Below, piece by piece: positions 52,573 to 60,653 of a stretch of DNA of 64,000 nt. Each line of letters opens with the position of its first letter. The first letter of the stretch is position 1. This stretch comes from Caloranaerobacter sp050286925. Lineage in GTDB: Bacteria > Bacillota > Clostridia > Tissierellales > Thermohalobacteraceae. A model generated the notes under the pieces. That model ran no database searches, had not been told where the DNA came from, and worked only from the letters and a program-made list of their open reading frames with translations. The position numbers and the translations under genes are program-made. The stretch lies in contig NZ_JBFWFX010000006.1 of the NCBI RefSeq assembly GCF_050286925.1, forward strand, positions 1 to 64,000, read 5' to 3'.

Positions 52573-53016
52573 TTACCTCCTAATCTTCATCAAAGGCTGG
52601 CCATACTCGACTACTTCCTCATTTTCAACTAGTATTTCAACAATTTCTCCTGATACTTCACTCGTAATCTCATTCATTATCTTCATAGCTTCTATAATAC
52701 ACAAAGTTTGCCCTTCATTAACTTTATCTCCTACTTTCACAAAAGGTTCAGCCCCTGGACTTGGTGATGTATAGAAGGTACCTACAATAGGTGATTTAAC
52801 AATAAATATATTCTCATCATCAATTATTTTCTCGCTTATTAATGATTCTTTTTTAGTCTCTTCTAATTTAACTTCACTGGCTAAATTCTCGCTATTTAAA
52901 ACAACGTCATTCGATTTACTTATGCTAACTTTAATATCTCCGGTTTCAATATCCACTCTATTTATACTAGTTTTATCTATTGTCAATATTAACTCCTTTA
53001 TATCCTTAATATTCAT
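52573..53016 (-). CDS. accB: Biotin carboxyl carrier protein of acetyl-CoA carboxylase
   Basis: 147 residues. The N-terminal helix (MNIKDIKELILTIDKTSI) is followed by a linker (about 35-70), then the biotinyl domain with SPIVGTFYTSPSPGAEPFV (the BCCP thumb) and acceptor K112 in IEAMKIMNEI. Substrate of BirA. First gene of the operon, preceded by a promoter and FapR-like operator. GGGAGGT ribosome site. Confidence 0.96.
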   Translation of the reverse strand: MNIKDIKELILTIDKTSINRVDIETGDIKVSISKSNDVVLNSENLASEVKLEETKKESLISEKIIDDENIFIVKSPIVGTFYTSPSPGAEPFVKVGDKVNEGQTLCIIEAMKIMNEITSEVSGEIVEILVENEEVVEYGQPLMKIRR

Positions 53017-53046
53017 ATAATTACCTCCCGATTTTATTGGCTGATT

Positions 53047-53063
53047 TTAGTATCTGGTACTAA
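53047..53063. promoter_or_regulatory. FapR operator upstream of accBCDA
   Basis: TTAGTATCTGGTACTAA is a near-perfect inverted repeat agreeing with the FapR motif TTAGTACCTRGTACTAA. It lies between the predicted start (near 53068) and the accB ribosome site, as at known fatty-acid operons. FapR releases DNA on binding malonyl-CoA, the product of this operon. The fapR gene is not in the window. Confidence 0.78.
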
Positions 53064-53074
53064 TATATGATATT

Positions 53075-53104
53075 ATTATAACATAATATTATTTTTTTTG
53101 GCAA
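53075..53104 (-). promoter_or_regulatory. accBCDA promoter
   Basis: Minus strand: -35 TTGCCA (53104-53099), 18 bases, -10 TATAAT (53080-53075). Confidence 0.75.
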
Positions 53105-53112
53105 TAATTATG

Positions 53113-53137
53113 ACCCTATCTATCAAAGATAGGGTCA
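53113..53137 (-). terminator. terminator hairpin, distal copy (duplicate)
   Basis: ACCCTATCT pairs with AGATAGGGT. These 25 bases are identical to 53388-53412 on the other side of palindromic element B. No T run follows directly on the minus strand, so its termination strength is unclear. It lies only 9 bases upstream of the acc -35. Confidence 0.6.
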
Positions 53138-53171
53138 ATATAAGCTAAAAACAAATCTATCATTTTAAATA

Positions 53172-53368
53172 GTGAAAATAAAAGCAAATGCTTAAAAAAA
53201 TTTAGTTAAAAAACTAGGTGAAAATTTTGAAGAAAATCCGTAGGCTTAACAGGATGTTAAGCCAGCATCCTACAAGACAGGACGTCTTGATTAGGTGCGT
53301 TAGGATTTTCTAAAAATTTGAGCCTTTAGTTTTTTCTAAATTTTTTTGCATGAGCGTTATTTTCATAT
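53172..53368. repeat. ~200-bp imperfect palindromic element, copy B
   Basis: Same layout and orientation as copy A (6231-6428): left arm starting GTGAAAATAAAAGCAAATGC, right arm ending GCATGAGCGTTATTTTCA, centre with GGCTTAACA-gga-TGTTAAGCC (53243-53263) and AAGAC-AGGAC-GTCTT. Base changes in the central stem relative to copy A keep pairing. It lies between the phospholipase-like gene and the acc promoter. Confidence 0.85.
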
Positions 53369-53387
53369 GTTTTCAAAAAATTATATA

Positions 53388-53412
53388 ACCCTATCTATCA
53401 AAGATAGGGTCA
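53388..53412 (-). terminator. terminator hairpin of phospholipase-like gene, proximal copy
   Basis: The 25 bases identical to 53113-53137, with a 9-base stem. The TAG stop (53393-53391) lies inside the stem, as at coaX. On the minus strand it is followed by TATATAATTTTTTG. Confidence 0.7.
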
Positions 53413-54386
53413 TAGTAAATGAGCTTGCAGTCTTCATCAACATGCTTACCAGTAGAATAAGATATATTTGGAAAAAAGTCTTTTAATTCTTCTTCTTTTA
53501 TCTGTCCGTCTATATATCTAATAGCACCTTCTATCATTTGTTTACTCTCTTCTATAGCTTTTTTATATATATCATCAAAGCTTTCATAATGAATTTCTTC
53601 TTTTGCACAAGGATGATTCCATAGATTGTGCTTTCTATTTAGATAATCTTTTTTCTCATCTATGTACCTAGGATAAATAAGGCTGCTGTATTCAATCGAT
53701 TTATCAGTTAACAAATCTATTATATTAAGCAAAACCTTTTTAAATCCATAAGGGTCATGTATTATTTTAAATGCTTTTGCAAAATCTTTAAAAGAATCTT
53801 CAATAAAATCAATTTCTATTTTAGGTTTATATAGTTTTTTCAAAATATATTTATAAAAGTTTATTAAAATTTTTGGTACCTTTTGTAAATAAACTTCCCT
53901 ATGCACCGGGTATTTATACGTATATAAATTTTTTCTCTCCTTTAGCAATATAGTATCTATAATAAGCTCTAGTTTTTTATGATATATACTATACTTAAAT
54001 GTCTCTGGTTTGTTTTTATCATGTACTCCTGACTGGTAATGGATAAAAGGATGCGCATTTCTATCCAATGCAAAATGGCAAATAAACCCTGATAGATAAG
54101 TAAAAAGTGTCAAATAATCATTATAGTCATTTACTCTTTTTTTAAGATACTTAAAACTTTCAATGAAAAAATCTCCTGTTTTTTTCAAATGCATCATTAT
54201 TCCAATTTCAGGCCCTCTCTTTTTCTTCCTCCAAGGCCAAAAATCATTATAAAAAAATATATCAGGGCCTTGACATCCTAAATTGAATATTTTTATTCTT
54301 TCATTCAGTACTCTTTTCCAATTTTGACTTTCTAAAGAGTTAATAACATCATGTCCACATAACAAATGAGCACATATATCAGGCAT
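53391..54386 (-). CDS. Zinc-dependent phospholipase C-like protein
   Basis: 331 residues from the ATG at 54386, nine bases after AAAGGTG. Matches the zinc-dependent phospholipase C superfamily found widely in Clostridia: PDICAHLLCGHDV, GCQGPDIFFYNDFWPW, MHLKKTGDFF and GFICHFALDRNAHPFIHYQ supply the His/Asp ligands expected for the metal cluster. There is no signal peptide, unlike secreted toxins, so an intracellular role is more likely. Single-gene unit ending at the palindromic element. True substrate unknown. Confidence 0.8.
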   Translation of the reverse strand: MPDICAHLLCGHDVINSLESQNWKRVLNERIKIFNLGCQGPDIFFYNDFWPWRKKKRGPEIGIMMHLKKTGDFFIESFKYLKKRVNDYNDYLTLFTYLSGFICHFALDRNAHPFIHYQSGVHDKNKPETFKYSIYHKKLELIIDTILLKERKNLYTYKYPVHREVYLQKVPKILINFYKYILKKLYKPKIEIDFIEDSFKDFAKAFKIIHDPYGFKKVLLNIIDLLTDKSIEYSSLIYPRYIDEKKDYLNRKHNLWNHPCAKEEIHYESFDDIYKKAIEESKQMIEGAIRYIDGQIKEEELKDFFPNISYSTGKHVDEDCKLIYYDPIFDR

Positions 54387-54551
54387 TTTATCACTCACCT
54401 TTTAAACATTTAATTAAATATTTCCCACTACTATATTTTTAACTAAATTTCATTATATATTTTATGTCCCTTATCTTTAAATATCTCTATATTATAATTA
54501 AAATCATCATTTTATAAGTCTATTTTTCATCTCCATTTTATAATAATTAAC

Positions 54552-54584
54552 AAAAAAGGTCTATACTATAAAAAGCATAGACCT
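54552..54584 (-). terminator. BASS transporter terminator
   Basis: AGGTCTATACT (54557-54567) faces AGCATAGACCT (54574-54584). The single A-C mismatch on the plus strand is a G-U pair in minus-strand RNA, followed by TTTTTTG. Confidence 0.85.
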
Positions 54585-55538
54585 CTAATCGAGAGCCTGT
54601 TTTTTTACTAATTGCATATAAAAAGCAGCTAATGGCACTTGAATTATATAACCAATTGCAATTAAAAATACTGCCAAACTACCTCCGAAAGCCGCTAAAC
54701 TTAACCCTAATGCTATTGTAAGATTACGCATAGTTGTACCATATACTAGAGAGATTCTATTCTCTTTATCTAGTATTTTTTCACCAACTACATGGCTAAT
54801 TAAAAGCAATGCAGCATAATATATCACTAATGGTATTAAAGAGTAAAGAACTAGCTCACTTTTATTAATTATAGTCTTACTTTTCAACGACATAGCTATA
54901 AATACAATAAACAATACTCCCAATGAACTTATTGATCCGAAATTAGGTTTTAATTCCTTGTATTTCTTTTCTCCTGATATTTTGATAATTAATCTTCTTG
55001 TTAAATCTCCTAATATTAAAGGTATGACAACTACTTTTAACAGACTATTAATGATTGATATGGTATTAATAGTTACAACTTCTCCTAAAAATAATTTCAT
55101 ATATAAAGGAATCACCAATATAGATAATAATAGATTCCCTGAAATCATTACAAGAGCCGTTTTCATATTCCCATTAGCTAGTCCTGTCCATGAAGCTGTC
55201 ATACCACTCGTAGGTATAAGACTGATTAAAATCAATCCTACCATCAGCATCGGGCTATTCTTAAAGAAAATTTTACTTAAACCAAATGCCATAACTGGTG
55301 ATATTAAAAAATTAATTACTATACTCAATAGTAAAGGTTTTGGATTTTTAAAGCCACTAAATAAATCTGTTACCTTTAAATTTATCATCATAGGATATAT
55401 CATTAAAAATAATGTTGGTGTAACTAATTTTTTTAAACATCCTACATCATTTACATAACCATTTATAAGCCCTAAAATCATCATCACAAGTATAAAATAT
55501 GGAAGCTTAGATTTAATAAGGTTCAGCACTTTCATCAT
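54585..55538 (-). CDS. Bile-acid:sodium-symporter (BASS) / arsenite-permease-like transporter
   Basis: 317 residues from the ATG at 55538 with GGAGGAG upstream. About ten membrane helices in the BASS fold: FLMIYPMMINLKVTDL, FLISPVMAFGLSKIFF, ISLIPTSGMTASWTGLANGN and YGTTMRNLTIALGLSLAAFG, whose GMTASWTG and TMRNLT regions are the crossing segments that bind Na+ in this fold. The related ACR3 arsenite exporters share the fold; no arsR or arsC is nearby, so the substrate is open. Single gene. Confidence 0.83.
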   Translation of the reverse strand: MMKVLNLIKSKLPYFILVMMILGLINGYVNDVGCLKKLVTPTLFLMIYPMMINLKVTDLFSGFKNPKPLLLSIVINFLISPVMAFGLSKIFFKNSPMLMVGLILISLIPTSGMTASWTGLANGNMKTALVMISGNLLLSILVIPLYMKLFLGEVVTINTISIINSLLKVVVIPLILGDLTRRLIIKISGEKKYKELKPNFGSISSLGVLFIVFIAMSLKSKTIINKSELVLYSLIPLVIYYAALLLISHVVGEKILDKENRISLVYGTTMRNLTIALGLSLAAFGGSLAVFLIAIGYIIQVPLAAFYMQLVKKQALD

Positions 55539-55640
55539 ATCATCTCCTCCAATTATTATTGGCATATGCTATATTTATACCCCTATATGGTATCATAGAT
55601 GTGTAAAAAAGTAAAGCCCCTTTTTAAGCTCCAAATTACA

Positions 55641-55665
55641 AAAAAAAGCCACTAAAAGTGGCTTT
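55641..55665 (-). terminator. terminator of flavoprotein gene
   Basis: AAAGCCACT (55645-55653) and AGTGGCTTT (55657-55665), with a T run on the minus strand. Confidence 0.88.
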
Positions 55666-55676
55666 ATACAATTTTT

Positions 55677-56552
55677 TTAAAAATTTTTTTGAACATATGC
55701 CTTAGCATTTAAACCTGCTACAGCTCCTTGTCCTACCGCAGTGGCAACTTGCGTTATTCCTCCAGTACAATCTCCTGCAGCAAATAATCCATCAATATTA
55801 GTTTTTTGATTTTCATCTACTTCTATACTGTTATTTTTTATAACAACACCTAATTTTTTTGCAAAGTCAATAGAAGATGCTGAACCATATGCGACAAATA
55901 GTCCATTAATATTTTCTTCAGTACCATCCTCAAATATTATCTTTTCTAATAAATTTTCTCCTTCTAAAGATTTGATTTTTTTATAGTTTATTTTATAGCC
56001 CTTTTCTTTTATAGTTTTAATATTTTCTTCTTTCATTTCCAACTCATTTCCATTTGTATATATTGTTATATCATCTGTTATAGTCGCCATTTCCATAACC
56101 TCATGAAATGCATAATCTTTAAATCCAAGTATTCCTACTTTAGCCCCTTGATAAAAGAAACCATCACAAGCTACACAGTAATGAACACCTCTACCTTCAA
56201 ATTTTTCTATATTATCAATTTTTACTTTTACTCTAGGCTTTCCAGTCGCTATTATCACTGCCTTCCCTTCATATTGTCCTTCAGTAGTTGTTACAGTAAA
56301 TATCCCATTTTTCTTTATATCAACTACTTCTTCATCCTTTATCTCAACTCCTACCTCTAACGCTTGTTTTATTCCTCTTTCTATTAGCTTTTCACCCTTT
56401 TCAGGTTCACTACAACAATAATTTTCAATATATGCATTTTTCAATGCTTCACTTTCTTTACCTATAACAAGTGTCTTTAAATTTCCTCTACCTGTATAAA
56501 GCGAAGCTGATAATCCTGCTGGTCCTTTTCCAATAATTATTACATCATACAT
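55677..56552 (-). CDS. Thioredoxin-reductase-like FAD/NAD(P) oxidoreductase
   Basis: 291 residues from the ATG at 56552, with GGGAGGT 7 bases upstream; the ORF extends to 56681 but that part is not family-like. FAD site IIIGKGPAGLSASLYTGRG, redox pair CVAC in VHYCVACDGFFYQG, and the C-terminal FAD motif NIDGLFAAGDCTGGITQVATAVGQGA. The NAD(P) site reads GFKDYAF rather than the usual GGGNSA, so cofactor and partner may differ from classical TrxB. No thioredoxin gene is adjacent. Confidence 0.87.
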   Translation of the reverse strand: MYDVIIIGKGPAGLSASLYTGRGNLKTLVIGKESEALKNAYIENYCCSEPEKGEKLIERGIKQALEVGVEIKDEEVVDIKKNGIFTVTTTEGQYEGKAVIIATGKPRVKVKIDNIEKFEGRGVHYCVACDGFFYQGAKVGILGFKDYAFHEVMEMATITDDITIYTNGNELEMKEENIKTIKEKGYKINYKKIKSLEGENLLEKIIFEDGTEENINGLFVAYGSASSIDFAKKLGVVIKNNSIEVDENQKTNIDGLFAAGDCTGGITQVATAVGQGAVAGLNAKAYVQKNF

Positions 56553-56660
56553 AACTATACCTCCCAATATTTCTGTTTTTACTTTAGAATTATCATTTAT
56601 TATACCCTGCAGTTTTTTTAATAAATCAATTTCAAGAAAATTAAAATAATAACTAACTAA

Positions 56661-56695
56661 AAAAGGTCCATACTTATACAAAGTATAGACCTTTT
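56661..56695 (-). terminator. aminopeptidase terminator
   Basis: AAAAGGTC-ATACTT and AAGTATAGACCTTTT pair, with the C-A mismatch on the plus strand becoming G-U in minus-strand RNA. The sequence resembles the BASS terminator at 54552-54584. Confidence 0.85.
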
Positions 56696-56703
56696 AATCT
56701 GAA

Positions 56704-57807
56704 TTAATCTATTAAAAATTTACCGTCCTTATAAAACAGTTCTCCATCAGCGTAAATTCTGCCTCCGTTTTTCATATCGCATAACATATCCCAATGAATT
56801 CCAGATTCATTATTTCCACCTGTCTCCTTAGGAGCTGCACCTATTGCAGCATGTACCGTTCCTCCCATTTTCTCATCAAATAGCATATTCTTTGTAAATT
56901 TTTGTATTCCATAATTTGTACCTATCGCAATTTCTCCTAAATATCTTGCTCCTTCATCTGTATCTAGTAAGGCATGAAGCAAATCTTCACCTTTAGCCGC
57001 AGTCGCCTTAACCACTTTTCCTTCTTTAAATTCTAATCTGATATCTTCAATTTCTTTACCCATAAAAATTCCAGGATAGCTAAATCTTATATAACCTTCA
57101 ACTGTATTTTCAATTGGAGTTGTGAAAACTTCTCCGTCTGGGAAATTCTCTTTACCATCACAATTTATCCATTTTCTCCCCTCAATACTCATTTTTAAAT
57201 CAGTATCTTTTGATATAATATGTAATGTCTTTTTAGAATTTAAATATTCACAGATCCTTTCCTGCTTTTTAGAAATTTCTATCCACTCTTTTATAGGATC
57301 ATCTTTGTCCAAAAGTCCTGCTCCATAAACAAAATCTTCATATTCCTCTAAACTCATGTTAGCTTCTTGTGCACTTGCATGTGTAGGAAACTGTGTTCCA
57401 CACCACTTTAAATCTTCACTCGCTCTATTTATAAATTTAATATTAATTTCTCTAGCTGCCGTCATCCTCTTTTGTATTCTCTCTGAATCAATATTGGATA
57501 AGGCCTTTTCATTGTATTCTCCCCAAATTGATAACACAGCATCAAAATTCTCTACTGCAAACTTCTGCATTGGACTTACAAATTCCAATTGTTCATCACT
57601 AGCTTCTTTCAAAAATATTTCATTTAAACCCGGAAGTGATACGTGTGTCTCTACATGAGCACCTTTTCTTATAGCCTCTCTATACACTTCTTTTATCAAT
57701 GGATAGGCTATATCATACCCTGTAATCAATAAATAGTCTCCTTTTTTAATTCTTAATGAATAATTAACTAAAAGTTTTGCAAGTTTTACAATTCTTTGAT
57801 CTGCCAA
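56704..57807 (-). CDS. Aminopeptidase, M29 family
   Basis: 367 residues. Metal-dependent aminopeptidase of the AmpS/PepS/thermophilic (M29) type. C-terminal metal-binding blocks are present: NCDGKENFPDGEVFTTPIENTVEG, EFKEGKVVKATAAKGEDLL, RYLGEIAIGTNYGIQ and the AAIGAAPKETGGNNESGIHWDMLCDM stretch with its His and Asp ligands. TTG start after GGGGGAG. Cytoplasmic peptide turnover. A hairpin (57842-57867) precedes the gene. Confidence 0.93.
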   Translation of the reverse strand: MADQRIVKLAKLLVNYSLRIKKGDYLLITGYDIAYPLIKEVYREAIRKGAHVETHVSLPGLNEIFLKEASDEQLEFVSPMQKFAVENFDAVLSIWGEYNEKALSNIDSERIQKRMTAAREINIKFINRASEDLKWCGTQFPTHASAQEANMSLEEYEDFVYGAGLLDKDDPIKEWIEISKKQERICEYLNSKKTLHIISKDTDLKMSIEGRKWINCDGKENFPDGEVFTTPIENTVEGYIRFSYPGIFMGKEIEDIRLEFKEGKVVKATAAKGEDLLHALLDTDEGARYLGEIAIGTNYGIQKFTKNMLFDEKMGGTVHAAIGAAPKETGGNNESGIHWDMLCDMKNGGRIYADGELFYKDGKFLID

Positions 57808-57841
57808 TTAAAACTCCCCCTTGTTATTTATATTTTTTAGA

Positions 57842-57867
57842 AAACTCCTTCTATAGAAGAAGGTGTT
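57842..57867. other. hairpin in aminopeptidase leader
   Basis: AAAACTCCTTCT and AGAAGGTGTTTT pair around a short loop, with one mismatch. On the minus strand it lies in the leader about 35 bases before the aminopeptidase start and is followed by a short T run. Leader attenuation or a terminator for stray plus-strand transcription are both possible. Confidence 0.4.
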
Positions 57868-58012
57868 TTTAAAGGATTTTTTTTATTTTGTATCGAATAT
57901 CTAGATATTACATAAATGTTATAAGTAATATAAAAGGAAGTGATTAAGATGAAAATATAATATAAAAAATTAATAAAGTCGAATCAACTAATTTGATTGG
58001 AGGTATACAAAT

Positions 58013-58296
58013 ATGAAAGCACTATTAGTTATTGATACACAATATGGTTTAATAAAACAAAAAGATTTTACAGATGAAATAAAAAAATAACTGAGTATTG
58101 TTGTATGTTCACTGCAATAGCTGGTTTTGATAGAGGCTATAAAGTTACATTTATTGAAGATGCCACTGGAACTGTTGGTGATGAAAATCTATATGAAATG
58201 CCAGGCTTAGATATAAGAGACTTTGTAGGTTCCGTATTAAATTGGTCAAATATAATTGAGGTATTATATTTCGATGAATTTATGGAAAAAAGATAA
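58013..58296 (+). pseudogene. Decayed isochorismatase-family cysteine hydrolase
   Basis: A GGAGGT site and ATG (58013) start MKALLVIDTQYGLI, the N-terminus of isochorismatase-like hydrolases with the catalytic Asp in DTQ. It stops after 25 codons at 58088. Two bases out of frame, the C-terminal part follows directly: TEYCCMFTAIAGFDRGYKVTFIEDATGT through FDEFMEKR (to 58296), including the catalytic cysteine of EYCC. Roughly the middle half of a normal 170-200-residue protein, with the catalytic Lys, is missing. A large internal deletion plus frameshift is the simplest reading. Confidence 0.85.
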
Positions 58297-58301
58297 TAAG
58301 A

Positions 58302-58448
58302 TTAATGTATATCTTCATTCTTTTTAATATAAATATCAAGTGCCTTAATACCTCTATGAGCTAGTCTAATAAACAAAACAAAACAATATATCCAAATACC
58401 AAAAAAAATAAGCATAATAGTAGTATTAATTATAGTAAATCCCATCAT
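58302..58448 (-). CDS. Small membrane protein (48 aa)
   Basis: An ORF too short for ordinary gene callers: ATG ATG at 58448/58445 with AAGGAGGA nine bases upstream, reading MMGFTIINTTIMLIFFGIWI and continuing to a C-terminal charged tail (IKKNEDIH). One membrane helix (about 5-27). It lies two genes downstream of the NSS transporter. No known family was recognised. It could be a second small transporter partner, but this is guesswork. Confidence 0.55.
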   Translation of the reverse strand: MMGFTIINTTIMLIFFGIWIYCFVLFIRLAHRGIKALDIYIKKNEDIH

Positions 58449-58603
58449 AGTACGTTCCTCCTTTTTAATAAGCCTCAAATTTTCTAAATATTATAAACAT
58501 TATATAATATATTCTTTAGATATATAAACATTCCTTCATATATTACATTTTTTTAATATAGCGAATGATAAAATATTTATAAACTCGTTAAACTAACTAC
58601 ATT

Positions 58604-58640
58604 AAAAAGGCTAACAGTTGATAGTCGACAACTGTTAGCC
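58604..58640 (-). terminator. terminator after metS-like gene
   Basis: A perfect 12-base stem (GGCTAACAGTTG at 58609-58620 with 58629-58640) followed by CCTTTTTAAT on the minus strand. Confidence 0.87.
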
Positions 58641-58680
58641 AACACTTCAGTATTATAACTTAATTTTCATAAATAATTTA

Positions 58681-58779
58681 TTAATTTTTATTTTTCTTTG
58701 CAATTGACACAGACCAGAAAAGTCCTCCATACAAAAATAATATCCCTATTATAAGCATAATCCATGCTCCAATGGTCAT
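58681..58779 (-). CDS. MetS-type NSS transporter small subunit (32 aa)
   Basis: MTIGAWIMLIIGILFLYGGL followed by FWSVSIAKKNKN: a single membrane helix with the W/GG pattern of the MetS family, tiny partners of bacterial neurotransmitter:sodium symporters. It starts 43 bases after the NSS transporter stop on the same strand, with a GAGGGGG site. In Corynebacterium MetP needs MetS for transport; the same is inferred here. Too short for standard ORF thresholds. Confidence 0.8.
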   Translation of the reverse strand: MTIGAWIMLIIGILFLYGGLFWSVSIAKKNKN

Positions 58780-58822
58780 CTTTACCGACCCCCTCAAAAG
58801 GTTAAATATTATTTTTCTGCTA

Positions 58823-60337
58823 CTACTCTTCTTGCATTATTTTTACATCCGAATTATATTGACTCTTAGTTTTACCTAATACTATAGATACTATAATAAC
58901 AACTGCTAACATTAACCAACCGCCTACTATAATAGACCAGAGTGGATATCCTCCATAAAATTTTCCATTAACAGCATCAATTATTTCTTGTACTATATTC
59001 CAAATTAATATTCCACCAAGAACTATTGGAGTTATAACAGTAATCATTACATCATACCATTTACCTAGCTTAACCTCAGATATAGGATTAAAATAACTTC
59101 TCAATTTTGATGATTTATATAACCAACCTATTGCAATTACTTCAAATAACCCTATTGCTACTATACCAAAATTATTAATATATTTATCTACAATATCTAA
59201 CCAATATAATCCTCCTTTTGTAGCATAAATGAGACTTATAATAAATCCCATAAGACATGTTAAACGTACAACTTTTTTCTTGTTCCATCCCCATTTGTCA
59301 ACTAAACCAGCAACAACACTTTCAATAAGTGAAAATGCTGAATCTATTCCTAAAGTAAATAGCATTATAAAAAACACTAATGAGAATATTACTGAACCAA
59401 ATGGCAATAAGCTTATTGCTTCCGGATAAGTCCAAAAAGCTAATCCAACTCCACCATTTCCTGCAACTTCACTAACTAAAGCTCCTTTAGTGAAAGCCAT
59501 ATAACCCATTGTTCCAAAAACTGCAAAACCTGCTAAGAAACTAATACCGCAATTTGCAAATACAGTAATAAAGGCATTGTTTGTAATATCTGATTTTTTA
59601 GGTAAGTAACTTGCGTAAGCTATCATTACACCAGTTGCCAAGCTTAATGTAAAGAAAACTTGACCATAAGCAGATGCCCAAACTTTAGGCTCTAATAATT
59701 TTGAGAAATCAGGATCTAAATAGAAATTAATACCATCAATAGCTCCTGGTAATGTTAAAGCTCTTATTACTAATATACCAAGCATTATAACAGGCAATGG
59801 TACAGTCCATTTAACAACTTTACCTACTGACCGTACACCATTTCTAATACACCAATAAATTGCTCCCCAAGCTAATACTAATCCTATTATTACCGGTATG
59901 CTAAATCCTCCTAATTCACCAGGACCACTTGAAATTTGTAAAACTTTGCTGAAAAAAAAGTCTTTTGGTGCATTTGCCCATGCTGTTGTTAAAGAATACC
60001 ATAAATAATCAGTTACCCAAGCCATAATTACACTATAATAAGTAATAATTACAAAACTTGCTGTAATAGCTAACCAACCTAAACTTTCCCAACTTTTTTT
60101 AATCTTACTAATAGCAGTAGGTGCACCAGCTTGAAACTTATGACCTATAGCAAACTCTGTTATTATCAAAGGAATTCCTGCTGTTATTAAAGCTATGAAA
60201 TAAGGTATTAAGAAAGCTCCTCCTCCATTTTGAGCTGCCATATAAGGAAAACGCCATGCATTCCCCAACCCTGCAGCTGAACCTATAGCTGCAAAAATAA
60301 AGGCTGTCCTTGTACTCCATCTTTCTCTGTCTTGCAC
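58823..60337 (-). CDS. Neurotransmitter:sodium symporter (SNF) family amino-acid transporter
   Basis: 504 residues, about 12 membrane helices. Helix 1 has FAAIGSAAGLGNAWRFPYMAAQNGGGAFLIPY, the Na+ and substrate site of the family. FTLSLATGVMIAYASYLPKKSDI (helix 6) and FTLGIDSAFSLIESVVAGLVD (helix 8) complete the core. Imports an amino acid, probably Met or Ala by the presence of a MetS-like subunit. GTG start after GGAGGGA. Na+ driven, in keeping with the Na+-exporting decarboxylase. Confidence 0.93.
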   Translation of the reverse strand: MQDRERWSTRTAFIFAAIGSAAGLGNAWRFPYMAAQNGGGAFLIPYFIALITAGIPLIITEFAIGHKFQAGAPTAISKIKKSWESLGWLAITASFVIITYYSVIMAWVTDYLWYSLTTAWANAPKDFFFSKVLQISSGPGELGGFSIPVIIGLVLAWGAIYWCIRNGVRSVGKVVKWTVPLPVIMLGILVIRALTLPGAIDGINFYLDPDFSKLLEPKVWASAYGQVFFTLSLATGVMIAYASYLPKKSDITNNAFITVFANCGISFLAGFAVFGTMGYMAFTKGALVSEVAGNGGVGLAFWTYPEAISLLPFGSVIFSLVFFIMLFTLGIDSAFSLIESVVAGLVDKWGWNKKKVVRLTCLMGFIISLIYATKGGLYWLDIVDKYINNFGIVAIGLFEVIAIGWLYKSSKLRSYFNPISEVKLGKWYDVMITVITPIVLGGILIWNIVQEIIDAVNGKFYGGYPLWSIIVGGWLMLAVVIIVSIVLGKTKSQYNSDVKIMQEE

Positions 60338-60549
60338 AATATTCCCTCCTTATACTTTTTTTAATAAAATCAAATACTTAGATTTAAAATCCACCCCCTT
60401 AGATATTTATTAAAATTAATTTATATATAAAATATATATTATCAAAATTTTTAAAATATTTTTAAAATATTATTTTTTTCATTAATTTTCTATTTTTCAT
60501 TTCTTTTATAAAGTATAGTCTTGTTTTATCTATTATCTTTGTTATTTTA

Positions 60550-60578
60550 TTGAATTATTATCTTTTTTTGTGTAATAT
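60550..60578 (+). promoter_or_regulatory. nitroreductase promoter
   Basis: Plus strand: -35 TTGAAT (60550-60555), 17 bases, -10 TAATAT (60573-60578). The rest of the 316-base divergent gap (60338-60653) is A/T-rich and shows no gene; the symporter promoter was not identified. Confidence 0.55.
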
Positions 60579-60653
60579 TAAATAAAAGCGACGTTGTTGC
60601 TTGCTTATCTATTTTTGAATAACACACATTAAATAATGAAAGGAGTATAACAA

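Noticed and set aside
53391..54386. Secreted alpha-toxin-type phospholipase
   Set aside because: The metal-ligand pattern is similar but there is no signal peptide, so a toxin call is not supported.
54958..55458. Plus-strand ORF of 166 codons opposite the BASS transporter
   Set aside because: It mirrors a membrane-protein gene on the other strand; composition and lack of a start signal mark it as a shadow.
57950..57960. Tiny ORF ATG AAA ATA TAA before the decayed hydrolase
   Set aside because: It has a fair ribosome site but only three codons; it may be a leftover of a lost gene but cannot be supported as a feature.
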